A DNA stretch of 64,000 bases from Eucommia ulmoides (lineage: Eukaryota > Streptophyta > Magnoliopsida > Garryales > Eucommiaceae): NCBI GenBank assembly GCA_016647705.1, contig CM028333.1, positions 25,724,243 to 25,788,242 on the forward strand, read 5' to 3'. The notes under the pieces were generated by a model that worked only from the letters and a program-made list of their open reading frames with translations, was not told where the DNA came from and made no database searches. This document shows positions 23,517-35,251 of the stretch, one piece after another (within the stretch, counting starts at the first letter, position 1; each line of letters opens with the position of its first letter). A program made the translations under genes and the position numbers.

Positions 23517-26500
23517 CTATCTGCCCCTCAAAAACCACCAGGGTCCTGTCCCAGTCCCCATCCTGCAAAATAAAATTGCAAATTTTAAGTTTAATTGTAA
23601 TTAAATTGCAGTTCAATACTGGTTTTCTTCATTTTTTTTAAAGTATTGTGGGAATTAGTGAACTTTTACTCAAAATACAAGGGGTCAAATTGTATTTAAA
23701 AACTGAAGGAGAATACCTCCAAATGCCAGCAAATGCCCTGAGAGCCATAAAGATGGTGAGAGCAAGCCATACTCCAACAAAACCCATGGTTTTAGACAGC
23801 AGAAACAAGCACCCAATGCTCAAAATGGCCACCAGAACCTGAACAAAATAACACTTTGGTGTTAAGGACCTCCAAAAAAAAAAAAAAAAAGACTCTAAAA
23901 TACACTTTGATGATTTGAAGTTTGCAATTATTTGCATTTTGCGCCTTAAATTTTCAATTGCAACACTATCTTTGTTGGAAAAAATGTTCAATTGAACAAA
24001 ACTTGTCAAAATATCTCCATAAAACCGTAATATCCACACTAATATCATCATGACATGCTACTTTTCTGACTAGACTTTGATCAAACTGTTGTGCAATTTA
24101 GAAGCACTTACGCTAAAAGAAAAAGTAAATGGTGTAATGTGTTAAAATTGAAAGTTGAGGGGGGAAAAGTATAAGTTATTGCTAATTGAGAGGGTCCAAA
24201 GTGTGATTTAATGAATAAGTGAAAAATGTAAAGGAAAAGGTTTTCCAAATAGTACCATTGAGTACGCAGAATATGCAAAATCTGAAGCCCCAAAATTAAC
24301 ACCATCATAGACAAATGCTAGTGAATTGATTGGCTGTGTTCCTGCAACAAACTAAGGAAACAACCAAAAAAAAAAAAAAAATCAAATTAAAGAAGTAGGA
24401 AATTAAAAAAAAAAAAATGTGTTTTTTTTTTTTTTAAGGATGTGTTTGGGTTCGGATTTGAAAATAACTTTTTGTTATTCATCTCATCATTAAAAAAAAA
24501 AATGAACAAATAAACCGACCATTTTCAGATTGTAAACCAAATAGACCCTAAATATTTGTGTGATGATAAATAGGGAGATACCGGGACGCTTATACTTATG
24601 AGGTGAATGACATTTTTGTCCTTGGAAAAAATGCCAGATCCAAACTGCAAGCCTAGTCCAACAACAAGGGTAAGCCCCAAACCTAGTACAAATGATAACT
24701 GCATCATAAAAATTTTTCATCAGTATTTAAAGGTCGTTTGGACAGTTCTTGAAAAAAAAATCAGTTTTTAAATCAGGGAAAAAACCGGAAACCTGTATTA
24801 CTCGGGATGCCGCTGCCGTTGCTTTTGCATAGTTCTTCTCGGCAAATGCACTGGCAAGTATGGCCTGGAATTAAGAAGAACAACCAAGCATGCCCTTAAT
24901 ATTAAAATAAAAAACAAAAAACGTGGTGATTGTTTCAAAGAAATTATCTAAGTTCAATATCTCAAACTTGAGCTGAAACTTAGGTTTAAACCCAAGTACA
25001 AAATCTAATTTTTGTAGTCAAATTCAACTCAAACCAACAAAAACCCAAATTCAATTTGGCGCATTTGCGGCCGCAGGATGGATGAAGCTTGGTTTACCAA
25101 CCAAAATAATAATTCTTTTGTGTGAATTTTTAGTAAAACCATGATTTTGTGTCAACTTAAAACCGAGTTCAAAATCTATTTCTGTCTTCAAATTCATTCA
25201 TCTCAAGCAGACATGTCAGCCATACTCAATTTAGCTTATTTACAGCCGTAGTAGAGCCTGTCTTGAAAAATCAGTGACCCTAAGAAACTATAAAAAATTA
25301 AGGTCTCATAATATTTAAAAAATTTATATATACTCATCGAAAAATAGTTCAAATAGCGATTGAACAAGTATTGAGTGTTTTTCTTCTTCTCCTCCTCCTC
25401 CTTCTTTTATTTTTTTATTTTTTTTATATGCATACTATTATATATTTAAAAAAATTAATTCAAAAAAAATAAAACAAGGGGTGCCCAAACTTTGGTGGCC
25501 CCAGGGAACTATCTAGGTAGCTTACTCCCAAGGTCAGCCCTGAGCCCTAGGGTAGGATGGTTCAATCTTAGTTCAGCAACCCCAAATCATAGTTCTTCAA
25601 GTGAAATATTTTAGTAAAATCTTGATAATTTTTTTTTTTTTTTTGGGGGGGGGGGTTAGCTTAGACGGAATTCCAAATCAATATCTGCAATTAAATTCAT
25701 CTCAAACCGACAAGCACCCACTAAGTTTATCTTATATGCAGCCGTAGGTAGGTTCAAAAACCCAAAATCTTAGGTAATATTTTAGGATTGAGAGGATTAA
25801 AACTTAAAAATAAAAGCAATATCGTCCATTCAAAATTACGTAACGCCTTTGAATTGAATAGAAATCGTAACAGAAACATCTCTAGTAAAGTACATGGGGC
25901 TTTAGTAACCGATTTTATAGTACTTGGGGGGGGGGGGGGGGGGGGTATAAAGTGTTTCTTCATTAAAGTATGTGTGTGGGTAAATTTTCTCAATTTTATA
26001 TTTACCTGTCCAGCAACAGCCAAACCGTCTGTAAGGAGAGAAGACGTTAACCAAACTTGTAAGCAAACCTGAAATGCGGCCATTGGGGTTGGGCCAAGTC
26101 TTGCCGCCAATGAGGCACCCAATGTCACACAAAATGTTACGGCTATTACCCTTGCCAATAAATAACTACCTGTTCAATTTATTTCAAATTGTTACCATTT
26201 ATTTAATAATAAAACTCATAGTTTTTGTTGTAACTTTTTGCCTCCAATTGTATTAGGAACAAACCAAAAATATATTTACCATTTTTGAGGAACCGACTGA
26301 ATTGAAGATCTTTGATGCTCGGAGGCAAAATGTCTACTTTCTTCATCAATTTAAAGAAGAGGATCAATGATATTAAGTACCTTTTCACAAAAACAAAAAC
26401 AAAAATTGAAAAATCCTTGTGAGTAAAAAATGTTTTGGAAATCGACTAACTAAATAAAAAAACTACGACTTACTGTGAGAGGACATGTGCAATGGCAGCA

Positions 26501-27914
26501 CCACTAACTCCCAAACGACACACAAATATAAAAATCGGGTCCAAAATTATATTCATTGCGTCTCCAGCAACTGTTCCAGAACAAGAAGAATTTCCAAAAG
26601 TTAGGATGTTATGTTTTGAAATTCGTGAATATTAAGGTAATTAGTTACCGATTGCATAGAGGGGTGTTTTCGTATCTTTTAGACCGCGAAAAATCCCTTG
26701 CATTGCGAGAGAGAGAAGTACAGCCGGGGCACCAATTGATCTTAGTGTCAAATATCTTTTTGCTGGGGTTAACATCGGAGAATTCTGTCACAAAAATAAA
26801 ATAAGATAAATAGTTAAATTGAAAAATAAAAAGAATTGTGTGGAAGAACATGCTTACATATTTCACACCCATTATACCCAAAATGGGTTTTGCTAAAGAG
26901 ATAAGAAAAATGGTTTGGAGGAGGCCAAGAACGGTTCCAATGACTAATGCAGTTGATGCAGAGGGAATGTGTCGCCTTTCGCCTTTTATTTTTATCTTGT
27001 TTTGTGTCATTTTTGAGCCTGACAAAGAAAAAACCTAACTAAAATTGATTTTGTACACTTTTCAAATTGATTGTTAGATAGATGGAGAGGAGGGAGAGAA
27101 ACCATCGTCCTCTTCTTCTTGTAGTGTTTCTGGAAGTGCTATATCTTTAATTTGGGACAAACCCATCTCTGAGTCCTTGTTTTTGGGTGATTCATCGATG
27201 ATTCTCCCAATAGTTTCTTCCTCAGCGACAAAAGAAGTTGTAATGTTGACAATTGGAAATATGGTGACTTTTGAGGCCTGGTTGAAAATAGCAATGGAAA
27301 CTCCGACAGCTGCAATCTCCACCGCGCCTAACAAAAAAAAAAAAAAACTTTGAGATACAAAATAGATAAGCAATTAAGTAAATTCAATGAAAACACATAA
27401 AATTTTAAGCATAAAGCCTTAGAAAAACGTATTTCTTTTATTACTAAATCAATTAGGTTTGGTTGTAAAAAAATTAATCAAAGATAAACACATAAAATTG
27501 TAAGCGTTAAGTCGTTTCCAAAAGTGTTTTTTTTTTTAATGAAGAATCAATTAGGTTTGGTTGTGGAAGAAAATAGTGGAATGTTACTAAGTAACGAACC
27601 TAAATGGCCAATGAACGCCGTATCAATTAGAGAAGCGATAGGATCTGCAGCCAATGCCAACGCTGCAGGGAACGCAATCCTCAGTATCTCGATGCCTAGG
27701 AGATCCCACTTGAAAACACAACTGAAAAAGAAAAAAAATTATTTTAATTAAAGACTTAATTAAGAGAAATTTCCTCTTCACCGTTATTTGATTGAATTTA
27801 GATAATGATTGAAAATAAGAAAGAATTAAAGATATACCTAATGTCTTTGAAGAGAACAAAGACTGGTATTATCCATTTTTTGTTGGAAGGAGGAACATCA
27901 CCATTTGATGCCAT
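23517..27914 (-). CDS. FRD3-like: MATE-family citrate transporter, FRD3/DTX42-43 type, 13 coding exons
   Basis: Exons on the minus strand: 27838-27914, 27600-27721, 27103-27327, 26858-27018, 26649-26784, 26474-26570, 26280-26380, 26006-26169, 24793-24864, 24582-24698, 24256-24351, 23717-23838, 23517-23562. All introns are GT-AG and phases agree, giving 1536 bp and 511 aa with no internal stop. The start MASNGDVPP is the first AUG after the probable 5'UTR junction. Family hallmarks: residues 48-67 (ALAADPIASLIDTAF core), a charged cytosolic loop at about 102-159 rich in Glu, ARVIAVTFCVTLGASLAARL in exon 8, and the C-terminal GTGTGPWWFLRGR. About twelve membrane helices are expected. Length and 13-exon layout fit Arabidopsis FRD3 (about 526 aa), a plasma-membrane citrate exporter for iron loading; DTX42 orthologues export citrate against aluminium. 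Citrate specificity is inferred. Intron 8 (24865-26005) is enlarged by repeat DNA. Confidence 0.95.
25250..25545. mobile_element. Possible old hAT-type fragment in MATE intron 8
   Basis: The segment begins GAGCCTGTCTTGAAAAATCAG near 25254 and ends in CCCAAGGTCAGCCCTGAG near 25545. The ends are imperfectly inverted (GAGCCTGTCTTGA against GGGCTGACCTTGG), and the inner GGTGGCCCCAGGG is typical of plant hAT derivatives. No clear target duplication was found. Confidence 0.35.
25924..25945. repeat. Poly-G tract in MATE intron 8
   Basis: An uninterrupted run of about 20 G (poly-C on the transcribed strand), with a shorter run of about 11 G at 25645-25656. It lies 60 bp from the exon 8 donor (26005), so it is in the pre-mRNA. 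Such runs are prone to length error in sequencing. Confidence 0.9.
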
Positions 27915-27938
27915 ATTATTGGTGAAATTATGCAAAAG

Positions 27939-29272
27939 CTGCAATTTTGTTTTTTGGATAAATTTTTCAAAAACAAAGAAGCATAAATAAATTAAATAAA
28001 TTTTTAATTGAAAAAGCTATTGGTAGAAAATTAATCCATAATTCATTGAATCAAACAAATTTAAGAAGCAAGAAAATAGAATTAGGAATGTCACAAACAA
28101 CCAATAATTGTATCTTAATATTTTATTTATTTTCTTTTGGTTTTATTTTTGCAACATTTCATGGTATTCCTAGTATGACAAAATGACTAGAAGGCCTATC
28201 AATCACTTGGTTCAAAGATTTTAAAATTCTAGTGTTTGTTGGTGCCTAAGGAAAAAAAGTAGTAAAATTTCACTTTGCTCCCTTAAAGTCTATTCTATAT
28301 TTTATTTTGCACCTTGAACTCTCAATTGCATCACATTACATCCCTATTGTTTGTAAATTAGGCATAAAAGGCCCAATTGGCTTAATTTGAAAAAAATTAC
28401 TATTCAAAACGTGTTACAATTGAATATTTGTGGGCCAATTTGATTAGGTGTGAACTTCAAGGTGCAAAATAGGAATTTTTCGGCCAACAATTTATATATA
28501 TGTGTGTGCGCGTGTAAGGGGTTAATATATTGCTATTTTGTTCATGTGAAGGAATTAAACTTAAATCTATAAGAAAATGAAATTAAACTTGTTCAAATGC
28601 ATAAAATATTATTTTTTGCACTACAGGTCCCTAAAAATTTAGTTAATTATTTAGTTCGATACCTGCGAAATAATTTTAATGTTTAATTTTAAAATTTGAA
28701 AGCGTTGAACGCTAAATTTTATAATGGACCAAACACAATTATTTAGCATCAGTTTGATCAATGTTTCTAATTTTTGTGTTACGAGAAGAAAAAAATTTCA
28801 AATTAGATTTTTTTATTTTATTTTATTATTATATTAATTGGGAATTCTTCCCTGGGTTTTCAATAGGACCATGCCTTGAATTTCCATCCGAGATCTAATC
28901 CTTTTGGGCCCCCCAAACTTGATTTGCAAGTTTCCCCTCAAAAAGCTCTCCATGCCTACTCTTAGAAAGAAGAACTCTTTTTCTTTTGTTCGGTAATTCT
29001 CCCGACCTTCAAACCGTTGATGAAGTTGGGTCCGGGGAAAGTGTATTGGTAAGGGGGAACCCTTTAAAACCCAACCCTACCTACCCTATGTGAGAAGAGG
29101 CTGGAGCCGAAAAAGACTTGGTTCCAATTGTTTCTATTTTTTCGAGAATGAAAGAAAAAACATGAAAACTACTATATGAAGCGTGTAACTTAATATATAT
29201 ATATATATATGTTTGTGTGTATATATTGATTAGAAACATTGGTGGCCAAGAAATTGCAAAAAAGGAGCTCAC
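27939..29272 (-). other. Probable 5'UTR intron of the MATE gene
   Basis: Upstream of the ATG, the minus strand has AATTGCAG directly before 27938, a good acceptor 24 nt from the start codon. A strong donor, GACGAAG|GTGAGC, lies at 29273/29272. The two would join an 80-nt leader exon to the first coding exon. Plant FRD3-type genes often have an intron in the 5'UTR. The interior (27.9-29.2 kb) holds AT-rich sequence, a (TA)n tract near 29195 and no ORF of note. Confidence 0.5.
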
Positions 29273-29390
29273 CTTCGTCCTTCAAGATCACTTTGAAAAG
29301 AAGAAATGCAAATTGTTCCTCTCACCAACTTCTCCTATATGTTCAATATTACACACCAAATCAAAGCTTCCCCCTTCCCTTTTAAATACC
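29273..29390 (-). promoter_or_regulatory. Putative core promoter and 5'UTR exon of the MATE gene
   Basis: On the minus strand, TATTTAAA (29381-29388) is a TATA-like box preceded by a pyrimidine/purine-biased stretch. A start about 30 nt downstream (near 29350) would give a leader of about 80 nt ending at the donor AAG|GTGAGC at 29273. Inferred from spacing only. Confidence 0.4.
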
Positions 29391-29485
29391 CTCTTCTTCA
29401 CCTCCACTTTCCAGCCTTTTCAAATGTAAAAGAAATAAACAATAAGACTTGTAAAAGAAATAAACAATAAGACTCCCACCAAACC

Positions 29486-29513
29486 CTCCCCCCCCCCCCC
29501 CCCCCCCCCCCCC
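29486..29513. repeat. Poly-C tract upstream of the MATE gene
   Basis: A run of more than 20 C, about 100 bp beyond the putative TATA box of the MATE gene. Sequencing or assembly error in length is likely. Confidence 0.9.
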
Positions 29514-30813
29514 TTTTTACGTATAGTATGTTAAATAGAGGCAAGTGACATGTTATCTAAAACTGATTTTTTTGGGTATTTTTTTTTTTATCTAATTATT
29601 CGTGAGACCAATAAAAAATTGGAATATATGAATATATCAATATATTCTCCATATGTGGTATATTTATTTGTGAAAAAATTATTTAGAGGTGAATTTAAAT
29701 TGTTTCTTAAAGTGTCCACTTGAAATTGTTAATTGATGTATCGTGTTGGTCATTGAAAAGTATGTAAAATTATTTATTAAAACTTGAGTTACCTCTTGAA
29801 CGTAAGCCCCACTAGGGTGTTGAGCTGATATGGACAAAAAAATAGATTAAAAGCTATAACATAAATAAGGTCATACACGCGCATGCGCCATTGCGGCCGC
29901 TAACCTACTACCCTAGGGGCTCGGGTCTGGGTGCGGGTCTTAGACCTTTGGGAATGCTTGGCTTAGTCTTGATATATTTTTAAACAAAATTCGAAAATTA
30001 GATTCATCCCAACCCAAACAGAGCATAACTGTTCAAGTTTGTAATTACTGAGGATTACAAATCTGGAGTCTGTTTATGCGTGTAATTATAAAGAGTTAGA
30101 AAAATTAACTCCTACATCTTAATTGCAGGAGTTTTAGGAATTTCCTCATTACCTTCAGTTACTGCTTCTGCTCCTCATTATAAAAAGGACTAGCATTTCT
30201 CAGCATATAGGCATCCAATTCTAAGCTTCCATTTCTTTAGTATTTTGAGAGATTTCACTGTTCTTGAGAGTTCTTGAGAGAGTTCAATACATTTTCGTTT
30301 GTTGAGCTTTTGGTTTCTAGTACTGGTAGCAGTAGCTACTGACCGTTGTATCTCAGGAGGCAAACACTCACTCAACCTGTGCGTAAGCTTTGTAGCTGGG
30401 GCGAAATTTGCTTTAAGAAGAAATCGTCAAACGACTGTCTCAATCTCCTTTTTCAGTATTTTATTTTTGTTTTTATTTTTATTTGATAATACAATAATTA
30501 TCTTGTTCTTATTTTTTTCATTCAATATTTTATACACACATTATAATCTAAATCTCCATTCTATTTTTTTATTTATTATTATTATTTTTTTTATAATTTG
30601 TTAATTTGAAATATTTCTATAACCAATTATTTAGACCTGTTTCTTCAATATTACAACAGCTTTATCTAGAGAGAGCTTTTAATAATTGAAAGGAGAGTTT
30701 TTAATGAATTAAAGGAGTGAGGAACCACTTACTTGATGACAACTTTGTGAAGCTATTTGTTTCAAGTATCGCATGAAAATCCATGGCCCCCTTTTTATGT
30801 CAACATAGTTTAT

Positions 30814-30864
<51 letters not shown>

Positions 30865-31282
30865 TTATGAGTAACGCACAATTCAGTCGTTTGATTGAAC
30901 CGTATCCTACTAGGAGGATTTATTAATTGTGTAGATTTACATGAATCAGCATACAATAATTTTTTCGCCTTTCTAATGACTTCATTATTTCCATCTTTTT
31001 TTCTTTTTAGATTTTTTTGCCAGCAAAATTAAATATTCATATGGACGAAAAATGTGTCAATTGCGGAGTGTTCTAACTAAAATAGTCTTTAGTATTTTTT
31101 TTTTGGTGTTTATTTCGAAAATTCAATTTTTTTTTTATTTCAGATTGACCAAATCAAAGAAATGATTCAAAATTGAAAATAAATTTTTTTTCTATTATAT
31201 ATATGTTTGTGTTATAGAGAATATATGTTTGGCCATATATTTGGATTCTTTTTATATTTTTTATTATATTTATAAAACAAAT

Positions 31283-31317
<35 letters not shown>

Positions 31318-31371
31318 ATGTTGAAGGAAGATTTTTTAAAAACTAGTATTCCTACTAGAGAGAAAAACTAA
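29514..31371. other. Intergenic repeats; LTR/promoter-like fragment at about 30100-30430
   Basis: TATAAAAAGG at 30179-30188 is followed by a leader-like segment with GAGAGATTTCACTGTTCTTGAG and by a stretch ending near 30430 that resembles an LTR R/U5 region. Neither edge could be defined. A (TA)n(GA)n microsatellite lies at 30814-30856. A third partial copy of the block A/B left edge (ATATTTGGATTCTTTTTATA) lies at 31228-31285, followed by a poly-T run. No gene is supported. Confidence 0.35.
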
Positions 31372-31969
31372 GGTGGCGTTTGGTAACCGTTTCTGTTTCC
31401 ATTCCAGTAGTGGGATGGGATGGGATGAGAATTTTTTTTTTTTTTTTTGAGAGTAGAATCGCGTTTGGTAACGATAATTTTTTTTTTTGTTTTGGGAAAG
31501 GAATTGTGTTTGGTAACGATTTTATCCTAAAATCTTTTTTTTTTTTTTTTTTTGGCCTGACGGCGGTGGCTCCGGCGCTGGCCCCCGCCGGCGATGACCG
31601 GATGGCGGTGGCGCCGGCGACGCTGGCCGGAAGGCAATGGCGCCGTCGCGGGCGACGGCTGGATGTGGCCGGGAAATTTCCGGCCGGCCGGTGACCGGCG
31701 ATAGTCGCCGGAGACGGCCGGCGGCGACGGCGGGCGGTGGTCGGCCGGTAGATGAATAGTAACCATGTGTTTTGAGAATGAATTGGGAATAATGAGAAAC
31801 AACTTTTTTTTGTTCTTCATTTCTTAAGAAAAAAATGGGCATAATTTTCAAATGGGAATGAAATGGAAACAGAAACAAAAATTACCAAACGCTATTCCCA
31901 AACAGAATTCCCAAAAATCTGGGAATAGAATGGGAATTTCTGGAATGGAAATGGTTACCAAACGGGGCC
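31372..31969. mobile_element. Tourist/PIF-Harbinger-like MITE with a GC-rich core
   Basis: The ends are GGTGGCGTTTGGTAACCG and, reverse-complemented, GGCCCCGTTTGGTAACCA. Both sides are flanked by TAA (31369-31371 and 31970-31972), the 3-bp TWA-type target duplication of PIF/Harbinger elements. It is the reverse-oriented relative of 14749-15217. The interior 31555-31745 is strikingly GC-rich (CCGGCG/CGGCCGG repeats) in AT-rich surroundings. Open frames across it on both strands encode Pro/Ala/Arg-rich sequence of no known domain and are not considered genes. Confidence 0.85.
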
Positions 31970-32024
31970 TAAATAACCCTTATACTATGAGTCTTGGATT
32001 CCAAATGCAATTTGTGCACCTAAT

Positions 32025-33770
32025 TAATAAGACAAAGACAATTAGGACACACCCCCACACAAGGCATGCATGGCAAGGAAAATAATAAGACAAAAAATGA
32101 AGGCCATTAGGTTCATCTCTCCACATTTATAGGATGAGTTGCATTTTTAGCGTTAATTAATACCTTTGGCACCGATTATCATATTTTAAAATTCTAACAA
32201 TACCCCATCATATATGAAAATCACGGGAAATCCCTTACCCAAAAAAAACAAAAAAACAAATGACTTTTTTAGGGCCCGTTTGATTTGTATTCCCAACCCA
32301 TCCCAAAAATTTTGGGATTGATATCTTTGAATGCGTTTGACATACTTAATTATGTTCCCATCTCATCCCAAAAAGTGAGAATTTCTCAAAATCTCAAAAG
32401 AATGAGGAAAAAAAATACTGTTTTTTTTTCTTCCCAAAAAACTCATCCCATTTTAGGACACGCTAGGAATATTTTGAATTGTTAGTGAGTCCCTTGTTCA
32501 ACCTTTGGTAACCTTATTTGCACGCTTTTATTTTTCTTTTTCCTCCAAAACCTTTGGAATCAAAATTCTTCATCTGCTCAATCGAAGAAAGACTCCACTG
32601 TCAAACTCCATTCTTCATTCTACAGTCAATACTTCCTTCTTCATTTCCATGTTGAAACCATTTTTGCAGCTTAATTGAATAAGGCTACATCCAGATTTGT
32701 TGAAATAAAATAAATGAATAAACGTGATTTTGTTATCAGAATTACGCGTTAACAAATGTGAGGAAACAATTTCAGAATTATGCGCTAACAAACGTGATTT
32801 TGTTCTCAGTACAAAATAAAATTTTATTGTTACCAAACGCAATTGTATTCTTAGAAGGAAATAAAATTTCTTAATTCAATCCAACTCATATCATCCCATC
32901 CCATTTCAGGTGAGATGAGAAAAGTAGGAACACTAACCAAATGCCACCTTAATCCCGAACTTTATCTGAATTAAATATAAAAGAAAAAAAGAAAAAATAT
33001 TATTAACAAATTTACTATTTTATCCTTAAAAAAACTAAATTAATATTATTTTATTTGTTAATTTTCTCTGTCCTTTTTCTTTTCTATTTTACTTCATCTT
33101 CAACCGGCATGTACATTAAATATATATATTAGTTAGGGAAAAATATTATTAACTAATTGAGTTGGGTGGGGTTAATATTATATTTATATAAAAAATATAA
33201 AAATTCAATTAGAACCTTAAAATTTCACTTAACACTCCTTGACTTATATACATATCTAATAAACATATAAAAAAATTATTCAGCAAGATTTTTTCTTTTA
33301 AATATTTTTAGCTAATTTACTATTTTGTCCTTAAAAAATTAAATTAATATTATTTTATTTGTAAATTTTCTCTCTCTTTTCTTTTCCTTTTACTTCAACT
33401 TCGGCTAGCATGTAAATTAAATAAATTAATATTATTTTTTTGAAGGACAAAATCGTAAATTAGTTAATATTATATTTTATATTTAATTTAGATAAAATTG
33501 AGGGTAAAAAAGTCATTTTCTTCCCCTTGGTTGTTGTTTCGATAAGGGATTCCGGTGGTAATTTTCATATATGATAGGGGTATTGATGGAACTTTAAAGT
33601 ATGATAGGTGGTGTTAATAATATTAATCCTTAACCCTATAAATTATGGAGAGATGAACCTTGGGGACTTTTTTTTTTTTTTTTTATTTTATTTTTTTATT
33701 TTTTTGTTGTCTTATCATTTTCCTTGCCATGCATGCCTTGGGTTGGGTGTGTCCTAATTGCCTTTGCCAT
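32025..33770. mobile_element. Fold-back element with about 210-240-bp inverted arms, containing a MITE
   Basis: The left arm (about 32037-32235) matches the reverse complement of the right arm (about 33525-33765). Shared landmarks are CAATTAGGACACACCC, AAGGCATGCATGGCAAGG, GTTCATCTCTCCA and CATATATGAAAAT. Between the arms lie the MITE at 32272-32948 and a tandemly duplicated AT-rich segment (about 33000-33120 and 33305-33430, sharing AAATTAATATTATTTTATTTG). No ORF is supported. The exact ends and target duplication were not resolved. Confidence 0.65.
32272..32948. mobile_element. Tourist/PIF-Harbinger-like MITE with TTA duplication
   Basis: The ends are GGGCCCGTTTGATTTG and, reverse-complemented, GGTGGCATTTGGTTAG. 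TTA flanks both sides (32269-32271 and 32949-32951). The 677-bp interior has no coding potential beyond short frames. It is nested inside the fold-back element 32025-33770. Confidence 0.75.
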
Positions 33771-33961
33771 CTTATGTTCCACGTGTCCCAATTTTAGAGT
33801 AAAAGGTTACACCTTTGGCTTAAAAAAAATAAAAAAATAAAAATATGCACCGTATGATTGGAGTAGCACCCTCGATTGAATTATTATTATTTTTTTTAAT
33901 TTTTTTTTATATGATTAATTGCGAGAGGTACTCCCGATTATAGTAAAATAGAGAATATCAC

Positions 33962-35058
33962 GGCATGTTTAGTTGGATGGAATCAAGGACGGAATGAAAT
34001 CGCATTTTGCCCTCGATTTCTATTCCGTTGTTTGGTTCTTCAATGGAATCACTTTTGTAATTCCATTGGAATGAAATTGGATGAAATGAAATTCCATTTG
34101 AGATGGGGTGGAATGAGATTCCAATCCAATGAAATCAGTATCTTAAATTACATGATAGTCTTTGTAATTAAACTCTTGAAAATTGAGAATAAAAATAGAA
34201 ATTAGATAACATAAATTGAAATTAGAGAACAGAAAGTTGAAAATAGGAATAGAAAATTGAGAACAAAATTAGAAAATTGAGAATAGAAACAAAAAATTGA
34301 TAAAATAAACCGAAAATTGAGAACAAAAATAGAAAATTAGATAACAGAAAATTGAGAACATCAACTAAAAATTGAGTACAAAAATATAAAATTAGAGAAC
34401 AGAAATAGAAAATTAAGAACATAAACTGAAAATTGAGAACAAAAATATAAAATTAGAGAACGAAAAATTGAGAACGAAAATTGAGAACAAAAACATAAAA
34501 TTAGAGAATAGAAACAGAAAATTGAGAACAAAAACAGAAAATTGAGAACAAAAACAGAAAATTAGATAATAGAAAATTGAGAACGGAAACCGAAATTTAA
34601 GAATAAAAACAGAAAATTGAGAACAAAAACAAAAAATTGAGAACAAAAAATAGAAAATTAGAGAACAGAAAATTGAAAAAGGAAACTGAAAAATTGAGAA
34701 CAAAAATAGAAATTAAAGAATAGAAACTGAAAATTGAGAACAAAATAAAAATTAAAGAACAAAAATTTAAAATTGAGTTGAATAGTGAAATATAATAAAA
34801 TGAGAAAAAAAATAGAATAGTGAAATATAATAAAATTTTATTATAACCAACCAAGAAGAGAATGGAATAATAATTTTATGAAGGTAAAATGGAAATTTTA
34901 CTATATTTTACTATTCTATTTTTTCTTTCATTTCATACCAACCAAACAAAAGAATGGAATAGTGATTCCATTCACAATTCTATTTAATTCATTCTCTCAT
35001 TCCATTACTTCTTCCATTCTATTCCACCCTCATTCCATTCTGTCCAACCAAACATACC
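33962..35058. mobile_element. MITE-like element with internal minisatellite
   Basis: The left end GGCATGTTTAGTTGGATGGA and the right end, reverse-complemented, GGTATGTTTGGTTGGACAGA are inverted repeats. Both continue into TGGAAT-rich subterminal sequence (34015-34130 and 34930-35040). The centre (about 34170-34790) is a degenerate tandem array of a 24-32-bp unit, AAAATTGAGAACAAAAAYAG, which yields Phe/Leu/Ser-rich frames on the minus strand that are not genes. I found no target duplication. Confidence 0.65.
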
Positions 35059-35251
35059 ATTACGATTTATATGGGTTTGGAAAGTTTTCCAAACCCATGT
35101 ATATATATTACTAATTTTTATTTTTTATTTTTTTATTAATAGATAAAGAACTTTATGTTTGTCCATATATTTGGATTCTTCTTACATACTCCTCTATTTT
35201 TTGGTATATTTTAATACTTACCAACATATTTTCTTAGTGGTTACTAATATT

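Noticed and set aside
25788..26132. Short frames over MATE exon 8 and intron 8 in other frames
   Set aside because: Shadows of exon 8 and the poly-G tract; the spliced exon frame is the supported one.
30190..30604. Possible small gene downstream of TATAAAAAGG at 30179
   Set aside because: The frames have no domain and the sequence resembles an LTR leader. Kept only as an LTR-like fragment.
31380..31878. Pro/Ala/Arg-rich frames on both strands, up to 118 codons
   Set aside because: Artefacts of the GC-rich MITE core; no domain, and the frames include the TIRs.
34222..34854. Phe/Leu/Ser-rich membrane-protein-like minus frames
   Set aside because: Translations of the AAAATTGAGAAC-type minisatellite within a MITE-like element.
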